Assembly (NCBI GenBank): GCA_964426355.1
Contig: CAYRRA010000038.1
Span: forward strand, 1-25,386
DNA length: 25,386 nucleotides
Source: JAJFTV01 sp964426355
GTDB taxonomy: Bacteria; Chloroflexota; Anaerolineae; Anaerolineales; Anaerolineaceae
Direction: 5' to 3'
Shown here: positions 16,211 through 22,827 of the stretch, piece by piece
Layout of the letters: each line of letters starts with the position of its first letter
How positions within the stretch are numbered: the stretch's first letter is position 1
Position numbers and translations under genes: made by a program
The notes under the pieces: generated by a model
Told to the model about the DNA's origin: nothing
Seen by the model: the letters and a program-made list of their open reading frames with translations, nothing else
Databases searched by the model: none

Positions 16211-16999
16211 ATGGAGCGTCACAACAAGAGGTTTCTACCGAATTACTCAAGTACTGCAATTAACGAAATGCAGAAGGGTAGGGGGGCAGTATTATTGCCA
16301 CTTGCATCTATAGAACAACACGGTCCACATTTGCCTGTTTATACTGACAGTTTGATAGCAATGGAGGTATTGGGGAGAGCGTTTGATCTTCTTCCAGAAA
16401 ATGCACCTTTGTGGTATTTGCCTTTGTTCCCTTATGGAAGAAGCATTGAACACAGGGGGTTTAGTGGCACGATTACGCTGACTTCAGAAACGTTGATGAA
16501 GGTTTTATCAGAGATCGCAGAAAGCGTTTCACGAAGCGGGTTTAGACGTCTGATTATTCTGAATGCACATGGTGGAAATTCGGAGCTGGTTGACGTTGTG
16601 ATGCGCGATATACGAGAAAAAACAGGGTTGCTGGTATTCGGGTTGCACATTTATTTGCGTGTAGCTATTCCACAAGCGGGATTAAGTGACCTGGAAGCTG
16701 TTTACGGTATTCACGCTGGAGATATTGAGACATCTATATTACTAAAATCTCACCCTGATCTTGTCAATTTGAAATTGGCTCCTGACAGCATTCCGCATTT
16801 CCTTATCAAAAAAGGTAGCCCGCCTTTTGCACATGCATTAAATTATGCCTGGCTGACGCGTGATATTTCTCTTGACGGGGTTTTGGGAAATGCTCAAACC
16901 GCTGATGCCGGCAGGGGGAAGAAATATCTTGAAGATGCAGCAAAAGAAACCGCAGACCTGATAATGAAAATCATTGATTTTGATTTCAATACCCCATAA
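16211..16999 (+). CDS. Creatininase family metal-dependent amidohydrolase
   Basis: A 262-residue protein with the full creatininase fold signature: LASIEQHGPHLPVYTDS (Glu35, His37 and Asp46 as metal ligands), IILNAHGGNSEL (His120) and GIHAGDIETS (168-175, Glu173). The family includes creatininase, mycofactocin maturation MftE and the FAPy deformylase ArfB, so creatinine need not be the substrate. No mycofactocin or archaeal-type flavin gene is near, and I cannot choose between the options. GAGAAAGAGG lies 8 bases before the ATG. An ATG at 16204 is out of frame. It is a single gene: the upstream neighbour is divergent and a terminator follows. Confidence 0.93.
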   Translation: MERHNKRFLPNYSSTAINEMQKGRGAVLLPLASIEQHGPHLPVYTDSLIAMEVLGRAFDLLPENAPLWYLPLFPYGRSIEHRGFSGTITLTSETLMKVLSEIAESVSRSGFRRLIILNAHGGNSELVDVVMRDIREKTGLLVFGLHIYLRVAIPQAGLSDLEAVYGIHAGDIETSILLKSHPDLVNLKLAPDSIPHFLIKKGSPPFAHALNYAWLTRDISLDGVLGNAQTADAGRGKKYLEDAAKETADLIMKIIDFDFNTP

Positions 17000-17052
17000 T
17001 GGTCTTTGAGAAAAAGCACATACTATTTTACCCGACAAGAGTAGGGGGACAT

Positions 17053-17090
17053 AAAAGGCGCAATTATTGAGAAATGCCTTTTTTCATTTT
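17053..17090 (+). terminator. Intrinsic terminator after the creatininase-family gene
   Basis: AAAAGGC (17053-17059) and GCCTTTT (17076-17082) form a 7-bp stem around a 16-base loop. The right arm runs into TTTTTTCATTTT. It starts 53 bp after the stop codon, in the expected place for the end of a single-gene transcript. Confidence 0.7.
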
Positions 17091-17404
17091 TATGCTTTCG
17101 ATAAGTATTATTATCATAAGCATCTAATAAGCGCGTGTTTGCTTTTTTATAACAATACCCTATCTTATATATGATAAAGTTACATTGGTTATGATAAAAA
17201 GGGTTACACAAGATAACAAAACTACGAAAATAGTTTTTACGATCAACCACTCCACTTGTTTACGGATATGTCTCTCTGAATTGAAAACAGGTTCTCTCAG
17301 AAGTTTTTTGTGTGTATTGCAAACCTCTCTTGCTTCTATCCACTATCTGCCTGGTATTGGACTGATAAAAAGAATGTGATGATAAAAATAACCTATACGC
17401 AAAC
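17091..17404. other. AT-rich non-coding region with repeated TGATAAA motifs
   Basis: Together with the flanking terminator and repeats this forms a 475-bp stretch without a convincing gene. TGATAAA occurs at 17172-17178, 17192-17198, 17363-17369 and 17380-17386, in pairs 20 and 17 bp apart; a TTATCAT, the reverse form of ATGATAA, is also present near 17110. A 64-codon open frame at 17185-17379 has no RBS or recognisable domain and is probably chance. I see no tRNA or known riboswitch. Confidence 0.35.
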
Positions 17405-17440
17405 CTGATATGATACTTATCTAGAAATTCTGATATGATA
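17405..17440 (+). promoter_or_regulatory. Tandem 11-bp repeat containing extended -10 elements before the DMT transporter gene
   Basis: CTGATATGATA occurs exactly at 17405-17415 and 17430-17440, 25 bp apart. Each copy contains TGATATGAT, which fits an extended -10 promoter (TGnTATGAT, one mismatch to TATAAT). The second would start transcription about 29 bp before the TTG start codon. Two stacked promoters or a two-site operator are both possible. There is no good -35 box for either, as is usual with extended -10 promoters. Confidence 0.4.
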
Positions 17441-17474
17441 TCTATTGAACTTGAAGAAAGTGAGGTAAAAGCGG

Positions 17475-18428
17475 TTGGGCATTTTCTTTGATAGGCTCCG
17501 GGGAAAATTTGGGAAAGGTGAATTATGGGCATTGGCTGGCGCATTGGGCTACTCGCTTGATAATGTGTTCACTGCCTTTACGGTTCGCGGACAGGGTGTA
17601 AACTTTCTGCTCGGTGCCAGCTTGCGATCACTGCCAGTTCTCGTCTTTTCTCTGTTGATGACTGTTTTTGCAAAAAAAGCAAGCAAAAAGGGTATTTCAC
17701 CATTCACCGATTACAAACTAGTTCTTGCATTGGCTGCGTATGGTGTCTTGACCTTTTTCATCGGTAACACCATGTTTTTCAGTGCCCTTGAAAAAGGAGG
17801 AGTGTTAATCACCACTCCACTCGCAGGCACACAGGTGCTTTGGGCTGCCATTTTTGCTATCCCAATCATTGGAGAAAAACTAAATTTTAAAATGGTTTTT
17901 GGGATGTTCATCACAATTATTGGAATTTTGGTGTTGGCAGTTGGTAAATCCGACGGAGTCAATCTAATGCCACGATGGTGGCTTGCTATTCCACTGTCGC
18001 TAGGCACGGCTGTGTGTTGGTCGTTATCGGGGGTTTTGATCGCTTACGCACAACGCAAGGGAGTAAATCGCTTTCATGCACTTTTATTTGCTCTTGTGGT
18101 AGGAAATGTCGTTCTTAACGGGTATTTGCTGGTTACCGGACAGATCGATGTATATTCGAATACCTCTCCTGTATTGGTGCGAAACTTACTCATGGCAGGG
18201 CTCTTCAACACGTTTGCATTGGTCGGAATTACGACGGCATTAGGTCTGACAACCGTCGCCAGCGCCAGTACATTAGGTTCTCTGCAAATTGCACTGGCTC
18301 CCCTACTCGCCTGGCTCCTGATTAAGGAGGATATGAATTGGATCATCAGCATAGGGATATTGTTCATTTTTTCAGGAATTGTCTTTGTGCAGGTTAATCG
18401 TTTTGAAAAAAAGGAAAAGATTATGTAA
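17475..18428 (+). CDS. DMT superfamily (EamA) transporter
   Basis: A 317-residue membrane protein with about ten transmembrane helices arranged as two EamA repeats (about residues 15-155 and 165-305). In the first, GGVLITTPLAGTQVLWAAIFAIPIIGEKLNF, and in the second, TTVASASTLGSLQIALAPLLAWLLIKEDMN, end in the conserved P-x-E/D turn pattern before the last helices. Family members export amino acids, nucleotides or other small metabolites; this sequence does not show which. The start is TTG 17475 with GAGG 9 bases upstream; no better start exists further in before the first helix. It probably has its own promoter and lies 151 bp before ptsH. Confidence 0.9.
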   Translation: MGIFFDRLRGKFGKGELWALAGALGYSLDNVFTAFTVRGQGVNFLLGASLRSLPVLVFSLLMTVFAKKASKKGISPFTDYKLVLALAAYGVLTFFIGNTMFFSALEKGGVLITTPLAGTQVLWAAIFAIPIIGEKLNFKMVFGMFITIIGILVLAVGKSDGVNLMPRWWLAIPLSLGTAVCWSLSGVLIAYAQRKGVNRFHALLFALVVGNVVLNGYLLVTGQIDVYSNTSPVLVRNLLMAGLFNTFALVGITTALGLTTVASASTLGSLQIALAPLLAWLLIKEDMNWIISIGILFIFSGIVFVQVNRFEKKEKIM

Positions 18429-18500
18429 TTTCATCTTGTTGTTTTCCATAATCTTTTTCTTACAATGAATTGTAAAACAATGTACGATTCAGACAAGTAG

Positions 18501-18528
18501 TTGACAGGAAAGTAAAAAAGTATAGAAT
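18501..18528 (+). promoter_or_regulatory. Promoter of ptsH-ptsI
   Basis: TTGACA (18501-18506), a perfect -35, is separated by 16 bp from TAGAAT (18523-18528), a good -10. Transcription would start near 18535, about 45 bp before the ptsH ATG, right at the tandem GTAATTAC repeat. Confidence 0.7.
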
Positions 18529-18534
18529 AATATA

Positions 18535-18554
18535 GTAATTACTGGTAATTACAA
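18535..18554 (+). promoter_or_regulatory. Tandem GTAATTAC operator at the ptsH promoter
   Basis: GTAATTACTGGTAATTACAA is two palindromic GTAATTAC copies at a 10-bp period, placed at about +1 to +20 of the ptsH promoter. The last 12 bases plus the C before them (CTGGTAATTACAA, 18542-18554) recur exactly, inverted, downstream of the gntR promoter (20996-21008). It is a probable binding site for the GntR/HutC regulator encoded at 21052. Confidence 0.6.
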
Positions 18555-18579
18555 CCTATTAGCTAAAGGAAACAAAATC

Positions 18580-18864
18580 ATGTCCAAATCCCAAAAATTT
18601 GTCGTTAAAAATAAGGTTGGTTTGCACGCCAGACCGGCAGCAAAATTCGTCAAAGCGGCAGCGGAAATGAAGGGTAGCACTGTTTTGATCGAAAACCTGA
18701 CAAAAAAATCTACTCCAGTGAATGCTAAAAGCTTTACAAGCGTACTCTCAATCTCTGTTCAGCAAAATGATGAAGTTAACTTGACAGTCGATGGTGGAGA
18801 TGAAGAAGGTGCACTGAGTGTTTTTCGTAATCTCTTTGAGACAAAATTTGGCGAGGAAGAATGA
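18580..18864 (+). CDS. ptsH: PTS phosphocarrier protein HPr
   Basis: A 94-residue HPr. GLHARPAAKFV holds His16, the residue phosphorylated by enzyme I. VNAKSFTSVLS aligns with the region of the regulatory serine (Ser46 in Bacillus), here Ser51, so control by an HPr kinase is possible but no kinase gene is in the window. It passes phosphate from EI to EIIA. A slightly longer, acidic C-terminus (FGEEE) is the only oddity. AAAGGAAA lies in front of the ATG. The stop overlaps the ptsI start by 4 bp (ATGA), so the two are translationally coupled. Confidence 0.96.
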   Translation: MSKSQKFVVKNKVGLHARPAAKFVKAAAEMKGSTVLIENLTKKSTPVNAKSFTSVLSISVQQNDEVNLTVDGGDEEGALSVFRNLFETKFGEEE

Positions 18865-20579
18865 AAATTGCCGATGTCATCGGGATCTCAGCGGGGATAG
18901 CGATTGGACCGGTATATAACTATCATTCAGAGGATATCGTCATTGAGCCCTGCAGTTGTGTTGACCCAGATTATGAGGTTGAGCGACTAAACAATGCACT
19001 TGAAGAAGCTAAAGCGCAATTGGATGCCGTGTATGAAAAAACCATGCACTCTGCTGGGAAAAAAGATGCTGAGATTTTTCTTGCCCATAGTATGATATTA
19101 GAGGATCCGGAGTTATTAGACCGGGTTTATTCACATATACGCAATGATATGTATTCAGTAGAGTATGCATGGTACAAAGCGATCCTTGATTTTGAAAAGA
19201 TGATCGCTTCTCTTGGCGACTCTTACTTCGCAGAACGGTCAGCAGACGTCAAGGATGTGGGGCAAAGAGTGTTGCGTATCCTGTTGGGTTCGATCATTGA
19301 GACCGACCTGAAATACCCCTCGGTGATTGTCGCTGAGGATTTGTCCCCTTCCGATACCGTCGGATTTGATAAATCTAAAGTATTGGCATTCTGCACGGTC
19401 AAAGGTGGTGCAACATCTCATGTTGCCATTTTGTCTAAATCGATGGGGATTCCCGCGGTGGTTGGTATAGACCAGCTAATGCCAGAAATGGTGGACGGCG
19501 TTCAGGTCGTTGTAGACGGCACAAATGGTACTTTGATCCTCGACCCTGATGATTTCATGGTTAAAAAATATGAACAAAGAGCTGTTCAATACAAACAACT
19601 GTATCAGCAAGCCTTCCTGGCTGCAAAGAGCCCTGCCAAAACAAAAGATGGGTTAAGAATTGAAGTGGTTGCTAATATTGGCTCACCGAAAAATGCAGCA
19701 GAAGCCATTGAATTTGGAGCGGAAGGTGTTGGGTTGCTTCGTACAGAATTTTTATTCTTGGATCGGGAATTTCCACCGAATGAAGAAGAACAGTATCGTG
19801 TCTACAAAGAAATACTGGAATATTTCGGGGAAAAACCAGTTGTTGCTAGAACTCTGGACATCGGCGGGGATAAGCCAGCATCCTATCTTAAGATAGCCAA
19901 TGAATTGAACCCATTTTTGGGGTTGCGAGGAACGCGATTAGCTTTAAAACGCGAAGACGTTTTTCATACGCAGCTACGGGCACTTCTCCGCGCCGGTGCT
20001 GGCTATAACTTGAAGATTATGTTTCCTATGGTAGGTACACTACAAGAAGTATTAGCTGTTAAGGAACACGTCGAAGAATGCACCTTCCAAATTCAGAAAA
20101 AAGGACAGGATATTGCCCGTAATGTTGAGATTGGTATCATGGTTGAAATTCCTTCAGCAGCGATCATGGCGGATGTATTGGCAGACCATATCGATTTTTT
20201 TAGTATCGGCACCAATGACCTGACCCAATATGCCCTTGCGGTTGACCGCACCAATTCTTTGGTCGCAGATTATGCCGATGCCCTTGACCCTTCAGTCCTT
20301 CGTTTGATTGATATGGTCATCAAATCTGCACACAAAAAAGGGAAATGGGTTGGTTTATGTGGAGAGTTAGCAGGAGAACCTTTAGCAGCCCCATTACTTT
20401 TGGGTATGCACCTGGACGAATTTAGCATGAATGCCAGGGCAATCCCATTTGTCAAGCAAGAGCTCCGCAGACACGATTTGACTGGAGCAGAGGAAATTGC
20501 GAAGAAAGTTTTGCAATTGGAATCGGCTACTAAAGTGAAAGAATACCTCTCTACAGTAACTTATCACGGAAAGGAGTAA
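18861..20579 (+). CDS. ptsI: PTS enzyme I (PEP-protein phosphotransferase)
   Basis: A 572-residue cytoplasmic enzyme that autophosphorylates with PEP and phosphorylates HPr. The active histidine is His187 in KGGATSHVAILSKSMGIPAV. The HPr-binding helical region lies at about 33-145. The PEP-binding barrel has GVGLLRTEFLFLDREFPP, FLGLRGTRLAL, VEIPSAA, FSIGTNDLTQYALAVDR and the catalytic cysteine loop WVGLCGELAGEP. Length and motifs are standard for carbohydrate PTS rather than the nitrogen PTS form, which carries an extra GAF domain. It is coupled to ptsH by a 4-bp overlap, and the VOC-fold gene starts 4 bp after its stop. Confidence 0.97.
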   Translation: MKIADVIGISAGIAIGPVYNYHSEDIVIEPCSCVDPDYEVERLNNALEEAKAQLDAVYEKTMHSAGKKDAEIFLAHSMILEDPELLDRVYSHIRNDMYSVEYAWYKAILDFEKMIASLGDSYFAERSADVKDVGQRVLRILLGSIIETDLKYPSVIVAEDLSPSDTVGFDKSKVLAFCTVKGGATSHVAILSKSMGIPAVVGIDQLMPEMVDGVQVVVDGTNGTLILDPDDFMVKKYEQRAVQYKQLYQQAFLAAKSPAKTKDGLRIEVVANIGSPKNAAEAIEFGAEGVGLLRTEFLFLDREFPPNEEEQYRVYKEILEYFGEKPVVARTLDIGGDKPASYLKIANELNPFLGLRGTRLALKREDVFHTQLRALLRAGAGYNLKIMFPMVGTLQEVLAVKEHVEECTFQIQKKGQDIARNVEIGIMVEIPSAAIMADVLADHIDFFSIGTNDLTQYALAVDRTNSLVADYADALDPSVLRLIDMVIKSAHKKGKWVGLCGELAGEPLAAPLLLGMHLDEFSMNARAIPFVKQELRRHDLTGAEEIAKKVLQLESATKVKEYLSTVTYHGKE

Positions 20580-20583
20580 AAGA

Positions 20584-20936
20584 GTGAAAATTTTCAGGAT
20601 CATATTTCGCGCAAAAGTATATGAAGATGCCATTCGATTTTATCGTGATTTATTGGAAGCTCCGGTAATTCNNNNNNNNNNAAAGGAACGGTATTTAAAT
20701 TGGGATCAGGTGAAATAGAGGTGTTAGCCCTCCCCCCTGCTATGGAATACATAGTGCCTCAAGGATTTGAAATCACGATCGAAGTGGAAGATGTAGATCG
20801 TTATTATCAATTCATCCGGTCAAAGGATTTAACCGTTCGTGGTGAACTGACTAACAAACCCTGGGGACACCGTGCGTTCTCCATCAATGACCCGGACGGG
20901 GTGAAATTGATCTTTTTCTCGCCAATTGCTCAATAG
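20584..20936 (+). CDS. VOC (glyoxalase/bleomycin resistance) fold protein, interrupted by an assembly gap
   Basis: A small VOC-superfamily protein split by the N run at 20672-20681. The 5' part from GTG 20584 reads VKIFRIIFRAKVYEDAIRFY then RDLLEAPVI, the typical first strand and helix. The 3' part, in a different frame relative to the numbering, reads KGTVFKLGSGEIEVLALPP ... WGHRAFSINDPDGVKLIFF and ends at TAG 20936. The frame change is explained if the ten Ns stand for a gap of unknown length, so I treat this as one intact gene, not a pseudogene. GGAG of the ptsI end lies upstream. Members bind metals or small ligands; several metal-ligand positions lie near the gap, so activity cannot be judged. 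It may be co-transcribed with ptsHI. Confidence 0.75.
20672..20681. other. Assembly gap (10 N)
   Basis: Ten undetermined bases inside the VOC-fold gene. The flanking coding frames differ, so the true length is probably not 10; it must be 9 or 12 and so on, to keep one reading frame. Confidence 0.98.
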
Positions 20937-20942
20937 ACCCTA

Positions 20943-20971
20943 TTGACTGGACTTTAGAAAATCTCTATAAT
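20943..20971 (+). promoter_or_regulatory. Promoter of the gntR-EIIA-EIIB-EIICD operon
   Basis: TTGACT (20943-20948), 17 bp, then a perfect TATAAT (20966-20971). This is a near-consensus housekeeping promoter, with an expected start near 20978, about 74 bp before the gntR ATG. Confidence 0.75.
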
Positions 20972-20985
20972 GAATAGAGGTAAGC

Positions 20986-21008
20986 TTGTTACTACTTGTA
21001 ATTACCAG
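20986..21008 (+). promoter_or_regulatory. Tandem operator downstream of the gntR promoter
   Basis: TTGTTACTAC and TTGTAATTAC lie head to tail at 20986-20995 and 20996-21005 (8 of 10 identical), followed by CAG. The sequence TTGTAATTACCAG is the exact reverse complement of 18542-18554 at ptsH. Position about +8 to +31 fits repression by blocking transcription, as in autoregulated GntR operons. Confidence 0.6.
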
Positions 21009-21051
21009 CAAATTTGCGTTCCCCAGACTTCATCATCATTAACAGGATAAT

Positions 21052-21813
21052 ATGCAAATCGAACGCGACCACCCAAAACCCTTACATCTTCAGTTAACAG
21101 AAATTATGCGGTCCCGCATAAAAATGAAGCACTATGCGGAAATGACGCGTCTGCCGTCTGAAAGGGAAATTTGCGAAGAGTTCTCTGTCAGCAGAACGAC
21201 AGTTCGCGAAATGATTAGAGAGTTGAAACGGGAAGGATTGATCAATGTTTTACCTGGAAGAGGAGCCTACGTACGTTCTCCTCAACGTGAAATTGCAGTT
21301 CACATCTCATTAGGTGGTTATTCTTCAGATTTACAAAAAGCTGGCAAAACGCCATCCAGTAAACTTCTCTCTGTTGAGTTGATCCCCTCCCCTTCTGAGC
21401 AAATTGTTGAAATCATGAGACTTCAACCCGGCGATGAATTGGTAAAAATTGAACGTTTACGTTTGGATAATGAAACACCATTAGCAATCCATAAGGTATG
21501 GCTGAACCATCGCCTATGCCCACAGATTTTGGGTCTCAATCTTGCTCAATCCTCACTTTTTACCATCCTGCGAGATAAGTATCATCTAAAAATTGAAAAA
21601 GCGACTCAAAATGTGTACGCTTCATTAGCCGATAGCAATGAACGAAAATTGTTATCCTTGCCGTATCCTTCTGCTGTTTTACATTCGGAACGGACAACCT
21701 ATCTTGACACAGAAGAAGTCATCGAGTTTTCTCACGCAACCTATTGCGGAGATTTTTATCACTTGATGATTGATTTACATTCACAGGAAAAAAAAATAAC
21801 AGGTGAAGATTAA
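21052..21813 (+). CDS. GntR family transcriptional regulator, HutC type (UTRA domain)
   Basis: A 253-residue regulator. An N-terminal winged helix-turn-helix (about 8-76) has the GntR pattern PLHLQLTEIMRSRI, LPSEREICEEFSVSRTTVRE and LINVLPGRGAYV. A C-terminal UTRA ligand-binding domain (about 90-245) includes PGDELVKIERLRLDNETPLAIHKVWL and ATYCGDFYHLMIDL. Such proteins usually repress nearby sugar-uptake or catabolic genes and release DNA on binding a phosphorylated sugar. The gene heads the PTS operon, has its own promoter with a tandem operator, and the same operator sequence lies at ptsH. Its TAA overlaps the ATG of the EIIA gene by one base (TAATG). The effector is unknown. Confidence 0.94.
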   Translation: MQIERDHPKPLHLQLTEIMRSRIKMKHYAEMTRLPSEREICEEFSVSRTTVREMIRELKREGLINVLPGRGAYVRSPQREIAVHISLGGYSSDLQKAGKTPSSKLLSVELIPSPSEQIVEIMRLQPGDELVKIERLRLDNETPLAIHKVWLNHRLCPQILGLNLAQSSLFTILRDKYHLKIEKATQNVYASLADSNERKLLSLPYPSAVLHSERTTYLDTEEVIEFSHATYCGDFYHLMIDLHSQEKKITGED

Positions 21814-22211
21814 TGATTAATATAGTGGTTGTTTCTCATGGGAATTTTGCAGTTGAGATGATTAATTCTGCCGCGATGATAGCAGGCGAAGCAGATGGTG
21901 TATATTCAATAACACTCCATCCAGGCGATGAACCGAGTGTGTTTCAGCAAAAAGTGGATGATTTGATGGCAAAAATTGGCGATGCAGAGACCTTATTTTT
22001 GATCGATATTTTTAGTGGAACTCCTTACAATATCACAGCACGTCAGGTTCTTAAGGATAATGTGGAATGTGTTACGGGGGCAAATTTACCTATGCTCATT
22101 GAAGCTGTATTATCTCGAGAGGATACAACCGTGGCAGATCTCGCGAAAGCAATTACTGAGGTGGGTAGTAGCTCAGTAAAAAACCTCAAGCCGATGTTGA
22201 CACGGAAGTAG
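21813..22211 (+). CDS. PTS EIIA component, mannose family
   Basis: A 132-residue single-domain EIIA of the mannose/fructose/sorbose family. INIVVVSHGNFAVEMINSA holds His9, the phosphorylated residue, and LFLIDIFSGTPYNITARQV (about 61-79) matches the family's LxDLxGGxPxN segment. It accepts phosphate from HPr and gives it to EIIB. In the model ManX protein IIA and IIB are fused; here they are separate genes. It is coupled to gntR by a TAATG overlap and followed 24 bp later by the EIIB frame. Substrate specificity is set by the membrane components and is unknown. Confidence 0.95.
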   Translation: MINIVVVSHGNFAVEMINSAAMIAGEADGVYSITLHPGDEPSVFQQKVDDLMAKIGDAETLFLIDIFSGTPYNITARQVLKDNVECVTGANLPMLIEAVLSREDTTVADLAKAITEVGSSSVKNLKPMLTRK

Positions 22212-22235
22212 AGAAATATTCCATGAGAAAAGGAG

Positions 22236-22724
22236 GTGATTATCATAAAAGACTGGGCTTTAGTAAGAATTGATGACCGCTTGATACATGGGCAGGTCAT
22301 CGCAGTATGGGTGAAACACAAGAAGTTCACCAAGATTCAAATCGTGGATGACGGTCTGGCTGCCGATCCCTTTATGGTGGATGTGCTTCGGTTGGCTGCA
22401 CCAAGTGGATTAGAGGTGATTGCGGAGTCTGTTGAAACCAGTATCAAATCCCTTAATGAAAACCCTACCCCTCAGCACACGATGGTCTTGATGAAATCGC
22501 CCGTTACTGCAAAACGCCTATACGAGGGAGGTATCACGTTTGATGCTCTCAACATTGGCGGTATGGGGATGGGACCAGGAAGAAAGAATGTGTTTAAAAA
22601 TTCATCGATTTCCAAAGATGAATACGCCATACTCAAGTCATTACAAGACCAGGGTGTGAAAATTACATTCTTATCTGTGCCTGGAGAAAAATCCAAAGAT
22701 TTTGCAGAGATCCCTGCTTTTTAA
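22236..22724 (+). CDS. PTS EIIB component, mannose/sorbose family (start uncertain)
   Basis: A protein of about 160 residues. ALVRIDDRLIHGQVIAVWVK contains the phosphorylated His (His18 from the GTG), and NIGGMGMGPGRK lies in the middle, both diagnostic of mannose-family EIIB. The start is odd. The only in-frame standard start, GTG 22236, overlaps the AGGAGG of a near-perfect SD (AAAAGGAGGTGAT, 22228-22240). Downstream, with proper spacing, only ATT 22239, ATC 22242 or ATA 22245 are available; ATA would give KDWALVRIDDR after the initiator, matching the usual N-terminus. ATG 22223 lies in another frame and would fit after loss of one A from AAAA at 22246-22249. The gene itself is clear; only its first codons are not. 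Confidence 0.92.
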   Translation: MIIIKDWALVRIDDRLIHGQVIAVWVKHKKFTKIQIVDDGLAADPFMVDVLRLAAPSGLEVIAESVETSIKSLNENPTPQHTMVLMKSPVTAKRLYEGGITFDALNIGGMGMGPGRKNVFKNSSISKDEYAILKSLQDQGVKITFLSVPGEKSKDFAEIPAF

Positions 22725-22827
22725 CTTTTCAAGGAGGTGAATCGGATCGAAATACATCAAACTCATAATTGTCTCATAGTCTGCCGTTTTCTGTTCCACA
22801 TAATATCTTCGAATTAGGAGACCTGAA
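22725..22827 (+). promoter_or_regulatory. EIIB-EIICD spacer with an unused strong Shine-Dalgarno
   Basis: AAGGAGGTGA (22731-22740) matches the 16S anti-SD over ten bases, but the EIICD gene starts 90 bp later with its own AGGAG. From the GTG inside the SD a 26-codon frame (22737-22817) runs to a TAG that overlaps the EIICD SD. It could be a leader peptide, a remnant start of an earlier gene or a chance frame. No intrinsic terminator is visible in the spacer. Confidence 0.3.

Noticed and set aside
17185..17379. 64-codon open frame in the 475-bp spacer
   Set aside because: No RBS, no recognisable domain, and the protein looks random; probably chance.
18460..18475. TTACAAT-GA-ATTGTAA palindrome after the DMT transporter gene
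   Set aside because: Only a 2-base loop, AT-only arms apart from one C-G pair and no T tract after it; too weak as a terminator and unlike the GTAATTAC operator.
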